A DNA stretch of 21,635 nt, taken from the IMG/VR virus record IMGVR_UViG_3300033149_000056, positions 1 to 21,635 of that record. One strand, given 5' to 3'. A program made the translations under genes and the position numbers. The DNA comes from a virus. Below are positions 7,277-14,756 of the stretch, piece by piece; within the stretch, counting starts at the first letter, position 1; every line of letters starts with the position of its first letter. The notes beneath the pieces were generated by a model, which saw only the letters and a list, made by a program, of their open reading frames with translations, had not been told where the DNA came from and made no database searches.

Positions 7277-9094
7277 ATGAACGATTTAAGAATAGTAAAT
7301 TTAAGCACTTATACAACACCTGATATTGTTGAGAAATCAAACAAAGATTGGGTGGCTTATGGTAGTGATAACAACTACTTTCAATATCTTATAGACCGTT
7401 ACAATGGTAGCCCAACAAATAACGCTATTATAAACGGTGTTAGCGAGATGATTTACGGAAAAGGGTTAGATGCATTAAACTCTAATAAAAAGCCCGAGCA
7501 ATACGCTAAAATGATTTCTTTGTTTCATAAAGATTGTGTAAGAAAATTATGTTACGACCTAAAATTAATGGGGCAATGTTCAATGCAAGTTATTTATTCT
7601 AAGGATAGAAAAACAATTGCACAAGTTGAGCATATACCAGTAGAGAATTTAAGAGCTGAAAAGTGTAACGAAAAAGGAAAGATTGAGGCTTATTACTATT
7701 CAGATAATTGGAGTAAAGTTAAGAATGTTAAAGATTGCACTAGAATACCTGCTTTTGGTTGTTCTAATGAATCAATAGAAATAGTATATGTAAAACCATA
7801 TAGAGCAGGATATAAGTATTATTCAAGTCCTGATTATGCAGGTGGTTTACAATATAGTGAACTAGAAGAGGAAATATCAAACTACCACTTAAATAATATA
7901 CTAAACGGATTAGCTCCGTCAATGCTTATCAACTTTAACAATGGTACTCCAAATGCAGAGGAACGCCAAATGTTAGAAAACCGTATATATTCCAAGTTTT
8001 CGGGAAGTAGCAACGCAGGTAAATTCATACTAGCGTTTAACGATAACCCTGAAAGTGCTGCAACTATTGAGCCAATACAGTTAAGTGATGCACATAACCA
8101 ATACCAATTTTTATCTGACGAAAGTTCTAAAAAAATAATGGTAGCACATAGAGTTGTTAGCCCAATGCTTTTAGGAATTAAAGATAATAGCGGATTAGGA
8201 AATAATGCTGACGAACTAAAAACAGCATCTATACTTATGGATAACACTGTTATTAGACCATTTCAGACACTTTTAATAGATGCATTTGATAGTATTTTAT
8301 CTTATAATGGTATATCATTAAAACTTTATTTTAAGACACTACAACCCCTTGAATTTACTGATTTATCTAATGTAGAGGATGAGGAAACTAAAGAAGAGGA
8401 AACTGGTGTAAAATTAAGCCAAGATTTACCCGATGAGCTAGGGAGTGATATTGCAGATGCTTTAATTGATTTAGGGCAAGATGAAGAAGAACTACTAAAA
8501 GAATATGAAGTAGTAGATGAAAGCGAAGTTAATTACGAACTAGACGATGAGTTAGACGGTGTAATAAACGACCTAAACGAAGAAACTAAAAAAGATGAGA
8601 CGGTACTATCTAAAATATGGAATTTTGTTAGTACTGGTACAGCTAGACCTTATTCAAGAAGTAAACAAGACGGTAAGTCTAAACAAGAAAGCCAAAAGGG
8701 TGTTGAATTTCTAGTACGTTATATGTATGCACCACAAAGAACAAAAGCTACTTCAAGACAGTTTTGTTCTAAAATGGTAAGTGCCAAAAAGGTATATCGT
8801 AAAGAGGACATTGTGGCTATGAGTGATAAAGTAGTTAATGAAGGTTTTGGCAAAGGTGGTTCAAACACTTATAGTATATGGCTCTACAAAGGTGGTGCTA
8901 GATGCAATCATAAATGGTTTAGAAAAACATACCAAATAAAAGACGGTAAACGTAGTGAAATAACAAGCGGTCAAGCTAAAAGCAAAGGGTTTAAAGCACC
9001 TAAAAATGCTCAAAAAGTACCAGTTGCGCCAAAGGATATGAAGTATAAAGGTTATACTGCTGAATACTGGAATAAAATGAAATTCAAAAATTAA
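7277..9094 (+). CDS. Portal protein with acidic linker and extra C-terminal domain
   Basis: The protein has 605 residues. Residues ~1-360 look like a phage portal: an N-terminal TTPDIVEKSNKDWVAYGSDN segment, YLIDRYNGSPTNNAIINGVS, a helical core, and an ending around SPMLLGIKDNSGLGNNADEL. Portals form the ring through which DNA enters and leaves the head. A strongly acidic linker at ~366-445 leads to a second domain at ~476-555 (FLVRYMYAP, SRQFCSKMVSAKKVYRKEDI, TYSIWLYKGGARCNHKWFRK). I recall this domain attached to head proteins of other Bacteroidota phages. Its Cys and His residues could bind metal. Its function is unknown. The basic end (KDMKYKGYTAEYWNKMKFKN) is distinct too. The portal lying downstream of the capsid gene is unusual. 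Confidence 0.75.
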   Translation: MNDLRIVNLSTYTTPDIVEKSNKDWVAYGSDNNYFQYLIDRYNGSPTNNAIINGVSEMIYGKGLDALNSNKKPEQYAKMISLFHKDCVRKLCYDLKLMGQCSMQVIYSKDRKTIAQVEHIPVENLRAEKCNEKGKIEAYYYSDNWSKVKNVKDCTRIPAFGCSNESIEIVYVKPYRAGYKYYSSPDYAGGLQYSELEEEISNYHLNNILNGLAPSMLINFNNGTPNAEERQMLENRIYSKFSGSSNAGKFILAFNDNPESAATIEPIQLSDAHNQYQFLSDESSKKIMVAHRVVSPMLLGIKDNSGLGNNADELKTASILMDNTVIRPFQTLLIDAFDSILSYNGISLKLYFKTLQPLEFTDLSNVEDEETKEEETGVKLSQDLPDELGSDIADALIDLGQDEEELLKEYEVVDESEVNYELDDELDGVINDLNEETKKDETVLSKIWNFVSTGTARPYSRSKQDGKSKQESQKGVEFLVRYMYAPQRTKATSRQFCSKMVSAKKVYRKEDIVAMSDKVVNEGFGKGGSNTYSIWLYKGGARCNHKWFRKTYQIKDGKRSEITSGQAKSKGFKAPKNAQKVPVAPKDMKYKGYTAEYWNKMKFKN

Positions 9095-9095
9095 T

Positions 9096-9596
9096 ATGGC
9101 AACAGCGTTATTTATAAATAGAACGGATTTAGTTAGAAACTCTATAATTGACGGGAATGTTGATTTGAATAAGTTTATACAATTTATCAAAATCGCACAA
9201 GAGATAGACATTAGAAACCTAACAGGTACGGACTTATACAATAGAATAAGTACTGACATAGAAAATGGAACGCTAACAGGCGATTATTTAACCTTAGTAC
9301 AAGATTATATACAACCAATGTTAATATGGTTTGCACAGGTTAACTATATTCCTTTTGCAGCGTATCAAATAAAACAAGGTGGCATTTACAAACACACAAG
9401 CGAAACTGCTGAAACGGTTAATAAAAACGAAGTAGATTATTTAGTTGGTAAGGCTAGAGAGTATGCAAACTATTACTCGACTAGATTTGTTGACTATATG
9501 TGCTTTAATCAATCTTTGTTTCCTGAATATACAAGTAATACAAATGATGATATTAGCCCCGATAGAGATACAACATTTAACGGTTGGGTTTTATGA
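9096..9596 (+). CDS. Head-tail connector / head-completion candidate
   Basis: The protein has 166 residues and is mainly helical. It starts MATALFINRTDLVRNSIIDG and contains FIKIAQEIDIRNLTGTDLYN, LTLVQDYIQPMLIWFAQVNY and FVDYMCFNQSLFPEYTSNTN. From memory this is a family always seen just after the portal in flavobacterial phages (I think DUF6712). A size near 160 residues, the helical pattern and the position behind the portal fit adaptor proteins that seal the portal ring, but that role is inferred. Only one base separates it from the portal stop. Its own stop overlaps the next ATG as ATGA. Confidence 0.6.
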   Translation: MATALFINRTDLVRNSIIDGNVDLNKFIQFIKIAQEIDIRNLTGTDLYNRISTDIENGTLTGDYLTLVQDYIQPMLIWFAQVNYIPFAAYQIKQGGIYKHTSETAETVNKNEVDYLVGKAREYANYYSTRFVDYMCFNQSLFPEYTSNTNDDISPDRDTTFNGWVL

Positions 9597-9727
9597 GATA
9601 TAAAGTAAAAACAATAAATTTAAAAAAATTAAAATCCTATATTAATGCCGATACCAAAACCAAAAGCCAACGAGAAGCAAAACGAATTTATGATGAGATG
9701 TGTGGCGAGTATAGGAAAGGAGTATAA
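9593..9727 (+). CDS. 44-residue basic ORF overlapping the next gene out of frame
   Basis: The ATG overlaps the connector stop as ATGA, a strong coupling signal. The protein (MRYKVKTINLKKLKSYINAD...) is basic and probably helical, and I do not recognise it. The last 83 bases are shared with the gene starting at 9645, read in another frame. It may be a real small protein, or its translation may mainly carry ribosomes to the next start. Confidence 0.45.
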   Translation: MRYKVKTINLKKLKSYINADTKTKSQREAKRIYDEMCGEYRKGV

Positions 9728-9776
9728 AAAACAACAAGCAATAGCAATTTGCTATAAAACGTGGAAAGATAAATAA
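9645..9776 (+). CDS. 43-residue MPIPKP-type phage protein
   Basis: The protein starts MPIPKPKANEKQNEFMMRCV and ends with QAIAICYKTWKDK. This matches a widespread short phage motif that I know both as a free protein and as an appendix of head proteins: MPxPKP, then a pair of conserved Cys in RCV and ICY, then an aromatic residue. Its function is not known to me. The start lies inside the preceding small ORF in a different frame. The stop overlaps the next ATG by one base (TAATG). Confidence 0.75.
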   Translation: MPIPKPKANEKQNEFMMRCVASIGKEYKKQQAIAICYKTWKDK

Positions 9777-10990
9777 TGGAAAATCCAAAGTTAGCATTAA
9801 TACCAAGCGGATATAAGACAAGTAAGGTTTATTCCATATTGCCTAATAGTGGCGATGGGGATTTTGACTTTAGTCGTGCTTCGTCTGGAACTAGGGTTAC
9901 AAGAGATGGTTTAATTGAAACCGTTGGTAATAATGTTCCTAGATTAGATTGGTTAAACAGAGATTGTCCTGTTTTACTATTAGAAAAAGAATCCACTAAT
10001 TTACAAGTTTATAGCGAAGATTTTTCAAATGCTGCTTGGAGTAAAAATTCTGCTTGTACTATGACATCAAATACTTCGGTAGCACCTGATGGAACTTTGA
10101 CAGCAGACACTTTAGTAGGCGATGGAAGTACTACTAGTTATGTTTTTGATAGTTATTCTGTAAGTTTTGATGATTTATACGCTATATCTGTATTTGTAAA
10201 AAAAATAAACGTATCTAATTTTGAGATAAGAGTTTTTGGTACAAATGGTGGTTTTGTTACTTTTGACTTAGATGCTAAAACTTCATCAACATCATCTTCT
10301 GTAATGGAAAGTCATAAGATAGAGGATTATGGAAATGGTTGGCTTAGATGTTCTGTGGTTTACAATCCACCGAGTTCATTTACTATGAGTTATGGTTTTG
10401 GCGTTCAAGATTATGATGGAGAACACTATTACTTGTGGGGAGCGCAATTGGAATATTTAGAATTAGCCACAAGCGGATTTGCTTCTAGCTATATAAAAAC
10501 AGAGGCTAGTTCAGTAACAAGAAGCGAGGATGTCTGTGATGATGGAGGGAATGCAACTTTATTTTCTAGTATTGAAGGAACTATGTTTGTTGATTTAGAG
10601 GAAGCTTTTAAAGATAGCAGTTTAGGTAGAATATCAATATCAGACTCATCAACATCAGATAGATTAGTTATTGGTAAAGAAAGCAATAACACTCAATTTA
10701 GAATGTTTATACAGTCATCTGGCTCTCTAGTTGCTCAACGTTATGTAACAGCTGATTTTGATGTTAGAAATAAACTAGCTATAACATATAGAAATGATGA
10801 GTTTAAATTTTATCACAACGGAGTTTTACTAAGTACTGATACTTCTGGGGATGTTCCAACAGGATTAAATGCTTTTTCATTTAACGAGAATAATTTAGGA
10901 AGTCAAGATTTTTTTGGACTTATAAACGAAGCAAGATATTACGATAGAGTATTAACAGAAGCGGAAGCAAAACAATTAACAACAATATAA
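9776..10990 (+). CDS. LamG-like tail or adsorption protein
   Basis: The protein has 404 residues. The N-terminal motif series SGDGDFDFSRASSGTRVTRD, PRLDWL, CPVLLLEKESTNLQVYSEDF is one I know well from phage proteins with carbohydrate-binding, jelly-roll modules. A first beta-sandwich module covers about residues 75-235 (YNPPSSFTMSYGFGVQDYD, GAQLEYLE). A LamG/concanavalin-like module follows at about 255-404 (EGTMFVDLEEAF, LAITYRNDEFKFYHNGVLLS, FGLINEARYYDRVLTEAEAK). The last motif is typical of LamG domains. It probably binds host glycans as a tail fibre or spike component. The next gene starts directly after its stop. Confidence 0.75.
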   Translation: MENPKLALIPSGYKTSKVYSILPNSGDGDFDFSRASSGTRVTRDGLIETVGNNVPRLDWLNRDCPVLLLEKESTNLQVYSEDFSNAAWSKNSACTMTSNTSVAPDGTLTADTLVGDGSTTSYVFDSYSVSFDDLYAISVFVKKINVSNFEIRVFGTNGGFVTFDLDAKTSSTSSSVMESHKIEDYGNGWLRCSVVYNPPSSFTMSYGFGVQDYDGEHYYLWGAQLEYLELATSGFASSYIKTEASSVTRSEDVCDDGGNATLFSSIEGTMFVDLEEAFKDSSLGRISISDSSTSDRLVIGKESNNTQFRMFIQSSGSLVAQRYVTADFDVRNKLAITYRNDEFKFYHNGVLLSTDTSGDVPTGLNAFSFNENNLGSQDFFGLINEARYYDRVLTEAEAKQLTTI

Positions 10991-11173
10991 ATGGCAAACG
11001 AAATATATAATAGTAGCTATTGGGGAAACGGTGTTTGTGATAACACAATAGACTGGGGTAAATCTTATAAGGATTGGGCTGGTTGCACACCTCCAATAGT
11101 TGGTGGTTTTATAATTGCTGAAAATGGCGATTACGTATTAGCAGAAAATAACGACAATTTAATAATAGAATAA
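10991..11173 (+). CDS. 60-residue protein between adsorption genes
   Basis: The protein starts MANEIYNSSYWGNGVCDNTI, a sequence I recall as a conserved small protein of flavobacterial phages near tail-fibre genes. It has two cysteines and several Trp and Tyr residues, and ends in a near-repeat (GDYVLAENNDNLIIE). No function is known to me. A small virion part or fibre chaperone would fit. The gene begins at the base after the upstream stop. Confidence 0.7.
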   Translation: MANEIYNSSYWGNGVCDNTIDWGKSYKDWAGCTPPIVGGFIIAENGDYVLAENNDNLIIE

Positions 11174-11183
11174 AAATAAAAAA

Positions 11184-12926
11184 ATGGCAAACAAAAAATT
11201 TAGTGAATTTACTTTAAAAACCAACTCGGCAGATGTTGATTTTGTTGTTGGTTATGATGGCTCGGATAATGTAAGAATAGACCCAGCAAACTTAGGTGGA
11301 GCTGTTGCTTTTCTAACACCTGAATCACAAGGTACTGTTAGTAGCGTAACTCTAGGTACTATATCTACTATGATGGTAAACGAATGGAGCAATTATGGTT
11401 CAACAGGAGAACTTTATACTAATGCTGCTGGGGAAGCTCTAGTTAGTGTTGGGGATAATTTAATGTTACGAAGTCTAAATGGCAACTACACAACACCAAT
11501 GGTTGAGGTTAGTGGCACTACTGGATGGGGAACAATTAATTACAACGGAGATTTAGGCTTAGTTTCTTTAATGCAAGCCGAGGGATTTACCTCTTGGAAT
11601 AATGACAATTTAGATGCCATAGTAAATTCGACCTCAACTTTAAGTTTCGTAACTACAAATGGAGTTTTATATGTTACTGAAAGTGGAATTAATTTTACTG
11701 GTAATGGAACAAACACTGTAAGCGCAGTTTTAAGTGTTAACGATAAAGTTTACTTAAAAAGTATAGCTTTAGTTGACGGAGGAAACGCATTATACGACCC
11801 TTTAACTGGAAAGTATAACGATGCTGGTCAATTAAAACAAATAACAGAAAGTGGAAATACAGGGTACAGAATTTATAATGAAAATTTTGTAAATTACTAT
11901 GGAACTATTGGTAATAACGCTATTGACTTAACAATACAAGATTATCAACAAAACAGGGGTGCTACTGGTCAAGAATCTTTTGCAGCTGGTAAGGGTTCAC
12001 ACGCTAGTAATTACAACTCAACAGCTATTGGTTTTAATGTACAAGCAACTGGTAACAGTTCATTTGCAGCGGGAATGGGTGGTCAAGCGAGTGGTTCAAA
12101 CTCGGTTGCTATTGGAACAAGTAACAACGCAACTGCGGGTAATTCAGCATCTATTGGTCATAATAACACAGCTAGTGGAAGCCAATCATACGCTATTGGG
12201 TATGCCAATCAATCAACAGTAGCAGATAGTTACACTTTTGGTAGGAACAATAGGTCAACTGGTTCAAAGGCAGTATCAATTGGTTATGATAATGATGCAT
12301 TAATAGCAGAGGGGATTTCAATTGGTAATGGAAATGTTGTTACTTCTAATTCAGGTATATCTATCGGAAAAAGCTCAACATCTTCTGGAGCTTTTAACTC
12401 AATATCTTTAGGGAATCTTAACACAGCATCAGGAAATACCGCAGTAACGATAGGTACTCAAAACCAAGCTACTCAACAATCATCTGTTGCTTTAGGTATT
12501 CAATGTTGGGCAACTCAATCAAACTCTGTTGCAGTTGGAACATTAGGCAGAGCAACTGGTTCTACGTCAAGTGCTTTTGGTTACAATGCTAAGGCTACTA
12601 ATGAAAGAACAACATCAATAGGAGCTTTTAGTGAAGCTAATGGTTTTCGTTCTACCGCTGTTGGATATGATGCAGTAGCTAATGAGACCGAACAAATAGT
12701 AATTGGTAATGAAAACTTAGATAGTGCAGATGCTCATTTTATAATTGGTAACGGTAGTGGTGGAGCTAAATCTAATGTTTTTGAAATTTTAAATGATGGA
12801 ACTGTTGTTTTTATTGATTTACCAAGTTCTACAAGTTATTCAAATGATGCTGATGCTGCTACTGGTGGAGTTCCAGTTGGGGGTATTTACAGACATAATA
12901 ATGATTTAAAAGTAAGATTAACATAA
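11184..12926 (+). CDS. Tail fibre with YadA-like beta-roll
   Basis: The protein has 580 residues. The N-terminus (KKFSEFTLKTNSADVDFVVG) resembles the virion-anchor part of phage fibres. Residues ~265-522 are tandem 14-residue repeats of the YadA head / Hep_Hag type (SVAIGTSNNATAGN, STAIGFNVQATGNS), expected to form a trimeric left-handed beta-roll. The C-terminal ~55 residues (SKSNVF... RHNNDLKVRLT) form a separate end. Such fibres are likely receptor-binding proteins, and the repeat fold is shared with bacterial trimeric adhesins. No bacterial-type membrane anchor or signal peptide is present. Adsorption genes surround it, so a fibre role is well supported; the receptor is unknown. Confidence 0.8.
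   Translation: MANKKFSEFTLKTNSADVDFVVGYDGSDNVRIDPANLGGAVAFLTPESQGTVSSVTLGTISTMMVNEWSNYGSTGELYTNAAGEALVSVGDNLMLRSLNGNYTTPMVEVSGTTGWGTINYNGDLGLVSLMQAEGFTSWNNDNLDAIVNSTSTLSFVTTNGVLYVTESGINFTGNGTNTVSAVLSVNDKVYLKSIALVDGGNALYDPLTGKYNDAGQLKQITESGNTGYRIYNENFVNYYGTIGNNAIDLTIQDYQQNRGATGQESFAAGKGSHASNYNSTAIGFNVQATGNSSFAAGMGGQASGSNSVAIGTSNNATAGNSASIGHNNTASGSQSYAIGYANQSTVADSYTFGRNNRSTGSKAVSIGYDNDALIAEGISIGNGNVVTSNSGISIGKSSTSSGAFNSISLGNLNTASGNTAVTIGTQNQATQQSSVALGIQCWATQSNSVAVGTLGRATGSTSSAFGYNAKATNERTTSIGAFSEANGFRSTAVGYDAVANETEQIVIGNENLDSADAHFIIGNGSGGAKSNVFEILNDGTVVFIDLPSSTSYSNDADAATGGVPVGGIYRHNNDLKVRLT
11976..12749 (+). repeat. Coding 42-bp periodicity (14-residue beta-roll repeats)
   Basis: The invariant Gly of each repeat falls at fibre residues 269, 283, 297, 311, 325, 339, 353, 367, 381, 395, 410, 424, 438, 452, 466, 480, 494, 508 and 522. 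All steps are 14 except 395 to 410, which is 15. The DNA of the units is strongly diverged. Confidence 0.85.
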
Positions 12927-12945
12927 ATATATAAAATAATAAATT

Positions 12946-13284
12946 ATGAGTTGGAATGTATTAAGAATGCAACATAAAACAAACGATGGATTTGTCGTAC
13001 AAGTTGTATCATCATACGAGAGCGTAGATGGTGTTGGATATGCTAGGCAAGTTTATATGACTGAATTTACAGAATCAACGCCAGACTTTATTCCTTATGA
13101 GGATTTAACAGAAGAAATTGTTATTGAATGGGTTAAAGAATCTCTTGGTGCTGATGTTGTGGCTCAAACAGAAGCTGTTGTTAATGCACAATGTCAAGAA
13201 ATGAAACAAAGGATAGAACAACCAATAACAGAAGATGGTTTACCTTGGTTATCAGAAGAAGAGCCAGAAGCGGAAACAGAATAA
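12946..13284 (+). CDS. Acidic tail-region protein of unknown function
   Basis: The protein has 112 residues. It starts MSWNVLRMQHKTNDGFVVQV and contains DFIPYEDLTEEIVIEWVKES, then a helix and a PW motif (EDGLPW) with an acidic end. I recall a family of short marine-phage proteins with this build (W-x-V start, IPYEDLTEE..V..WV, final LPW) beside tail-fibre genes. I believe it is a DUF family and give no function. Its place directly behind the fibre suggests a fibre-assembly or tail role. Confidence 0.65.
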   Translation: MSWNVLRMQHKTNDGFVVQVVSSYESVDGVGYARQVYMTEFTESTPDFIPYEDLTEEIVIEWVKESLGADVVAQTEAVVNAQCQEMKQRIEQPITEDGLPWLSEEEPEAETE

Positions 13285-13285
13285 T

Positions 13286-13615
13286 ATGAAAATAGGCAAA
13301 TACGAGTTTATAGACGAGGAAGCGGTAGATACTAAGGTCAAGGCTTTAGGTGTTGAGGTTGACGAAGATGGTAACGAATATCGTACTCATAGTCATTGTA
13401 TTGTTAAGCTAGGATATGTAATACTAGAAAAAGGCGAATACGATGAGGATATGAATGTTATTAAAGAACCAGTGTTAAGCGACAAATATCACGTTGATGT
13501 GCTTTGGGATGGATTAGAATCACACCCTTATGGTTGGAAGTCGTATGCCATTACACCAAGTGAAAACTTTTTACATAGTTTTTGGAATGTTGATTATTTA
13601 GAAAATAAAATATAA
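13286..13615 (+). CDS. Conserved-looking protein between fibre and lysis genes, function unknown
   Basis: The protein has 109 residues starting MKIGKYEFIDEEAVDTKVKA. An earlier in-frame ATG at 13235 lies deep in the upstream gene, whereas 13286 is one base after its stop, so I chose 13286. The sequence is acidic and mixed alpha/beta, with HSHCIVKLGYVILEKGEYDE, VDVLWDGLESHPYGWKSYAI and a final FLHSFWNVDYLENKI. I recall similar proteins in flavobacterial phages at this place, without a function. The stop overlaps the next ATG by one base. Confidence 0.7.
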   Translation: MKIGKYEFIDEEAVDTKVKALGVEVDEDGNEYRTHSHCIVKLGYVILEKGEYDEDMNVIKEPVLSDKYHVDVLWDGLESHPYGWKSYAITPSENFLHSFWNVDYLENKI

Positions 13616-13779
13616 TGAGTATTGAAGATATAAAATTAGGATTATTTAACGTTATTACATTAGGTATAAGTTTTACAACAATAGAAAACAGTTTAAAGTT
13701 ACTATTACTTTTAGTTTCTATTATATACACAATTCAAAAAATATACGATACTCATAAAAAGAATGACAAAAAACTTTAA
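13615..13779 (+). CDS. 54-residue membrane protein of the lysis cassette (holin-like)
   Basis: One hydrophobic segment (about residues 27-41, SLKLLLLLVSIIYTI) is followed by a basic tail (KKNDKKL); the preceding part (FNVITLGISFTT) is mildly hydrophobic. The gene overlaps the upstream stop by one base and the peptidase start by 17 bases. Small size, membrane segment, charged end and position next to an endolysin gene fit a holin or a holin partner. The clearer holin candidate lies two genes downstream, so this may be an antiholin or regulator. Confidence 0.6.
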   Translation: MSIEDIKLGLFNVITLGISFTTIENSLKLLLLLVSIIYTIQKIYDTHKKNDKKL

Positions 13780-14134
13780 AATAGAAGAGTTTGAATGTAA
13801 GGGTGGTTGTGAAATGCCTTGTGATGTTTATGATAATATTATAAAACTAGCTTCACAGTTACAGTTTCTTAGGGATTATACAGGGAGACCAATAACAATT
13901 AATAGTGCTTATCGTTGTCCAGAACATAACGCTAAAATTGGTGGTAGTAAAACAAGCCAACATTTATTAGGCAAAGCAGCTGATATAACTATACAAAGTT
14001 TAAAACCAGCAGAAGTGTATAAATTAATAGAAGAACTTATTGATATGGGTCATTTATTACAAGGTGGGCTTGGTCTTTATGATACTTTTGTACATTATGA
14101 TATAAGAAAGAAAAAAGCACGTTGGAATGGGTAA
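13763..14134 (+). CDS. M15-family peptidase, endolysin
   Basis: The protein has 123 residues, the size of a single Peptidase_M15 (M15_3) domain. Visible catalytic features are YRCPEHN (Arg51), SQHLLGKAAD with zinc ligands His67 and Asp74, and FVHYD with His111. These enzymes cut peptide bonds in the cell-wall stem peptide; as the only lytic enzyme beside two membrane proteins it is the likely endolysin. There is no signal peptide or added wall-binding domain, so it needs a holin to reach the wall. The N-terminal FECKGGCEMPC motif has three cysteines. The end overlaps the holin gene by eight bases. Confidence 0.85.
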   Translation: MTKNFKIEEFECKGGCEMPCDVYDNIIKLASQLQFLRDYTGRPITINSAYRCPEHNAKIGGSKTSQHLLGKAADITIQSLKPAEVYKLIEELIDMGHLLQGGLGLYDTFVHYDIRKKKARWNG

Positions 14135-14603
14135 GTATAAAGATAAGAATGGAACTACAAGGGTTGGAGATGCTTTGAGGTGGTTATTAAAGCAAGGGAA
14201 AGAAGTTGCACCAGAACTCCTTAAAATAGCTGGTAATATAACAGGCGTTGAAGCATTAGAGAAATTAGCACAAAAGATAGGTGCTGATGAGAAACTAAGC
14301 GAAGTTGATAAACAACTATTGTTGGAAGAATTAAAGTTTGATAAAATCGAGATGGAAGAAACTACTAAAAGGTGGGTTTCAGACAATCAAACCGACAGTT
14401 ACTTAACACGCAATATAAGACCATTAACACTAGCTTTTTTAACAGCAACCCTATTTATATACATAATATTAGATAGTTCATTAGAGGGCTTTAAAATAGA
14501 CCCTAATTGGATTGACTTATTATCTTCACTTTTACTTTTAGTTTACGGAGGTTATTTTGGTATGCGTTCTGCTGAAAAAATAACTAAAAATTGGAAAAAG
14601 TAA
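14127..14603 (+). CDS. Holin with two C-terminal membrane helices (GTA_holin_3TM-like)
   Basis: The protein has 158 residues. The N-terminal ~90 are amphipathic and charged (VGDALRWLLKQGKEVAPELL). Two membrane helices follow at about 99-116 (LTLAFLTATLFIYIILDSS) and 129-144 (IDLLSSLLLLVYGGYFGM), then a basic end. The RNIRPLTLAFL and YGGYFGMRSAEK motifs match the 3-TM holins of gene-transfer-agent and siphovirus type. It would form the membrane hole that frees the endolysin. It is the last gene of the late block. Confidence 0.78.
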   Translation: MGKYKDKNGTTRVGDALRWLLKQGKEVAPELLKIAGNITGVEALEKLAQKIGADEKLSEVDKQLLLEELKFDKIEMEETTKRWVSDNQTDSYLTRNIRPLTLAFLTATLFIYIILDSSLEGFKIDPNWIDLLSSLLLLVYGGYFGMRSAEKITKNWKK

Positions 14604-14618
14604 TATTTCTTTTTTTTT
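14595..14618 (+). terminator. Weak terminator candidate at the end of the late block
   Basis: AAAAAG (14595-14600) can pair with CTTTTT (14609-14614), and a T run continues to 14618. Only one G-C pair supports the stem, so it is far weaker than the other terminators here. Confidence 0.3.
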
Positions 14619-14634
14619 ATTGAAAATAAATATA

Positions 14635-14642
14635 TAACTTTG
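14635..14642 (+). promoter_or_regulatory. Host-type -7 box of the ninG promoter
   Basis: TAACTTTG is a full match to the Bacteroidota -7 consensus TAnnTTTG. A clear -33 TTTG is absent: a TTG at 14620 is too close, and the usual place is a T run. Transcription would start near 14649, about 110 bases before the gene. Confidence 0.5.
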
Positions 14643-14665
14643 CATTATTTATTATTAGATGTTAT

Positions 14666-14679
14666 TCTAAATATTTAGA
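14666..14679. promoter_or_regulatory. Perfect 14-bp palindrome, operator candidate
   Basis: TCTAAATATTTAGA is its own reverse complement. Additional half-sites TTAGA (14655-14659) and TCTAAAT (14694-14700) flank it. It lies just downstream of the predicted ninG transcription start, where a repressor could act. Confidence 0.35.
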
Positions 14680-14756
14680 TATAAAAATATATTTCTAAAT
14701 AAATAAAAATATAAAAAATAGTATAAAATAAATATAAGACTTCTGAACCCTATTCA

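Larger units (their letters stand above)
14604..14756. other. Very A+T-rich intergenic region between late and early modules
   Basis: This 153-bp gap holds no ORF of note. It contains a T run, a host-type -7 box, a perfect palindrome with neighbouring half-sites, and long A/T-only stretches. Such a segment could serve as a control region or replication origin, but no iterated initiator sites are visible. Confidence 0.5.

Noticed and set aside
7882-9259. Long minus-strand frames over the portal and connector genes
   Set aside because: They lie opposite well-supported genes, show hydrophobic low-complexity products and have no promoter or gene context.
11959-12222. Plus-strand frame of 87 residues inside the fibre gene
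   Set aside because: It is an out-of-frame reading of the 42-bp repeats and inherits their periodicity.
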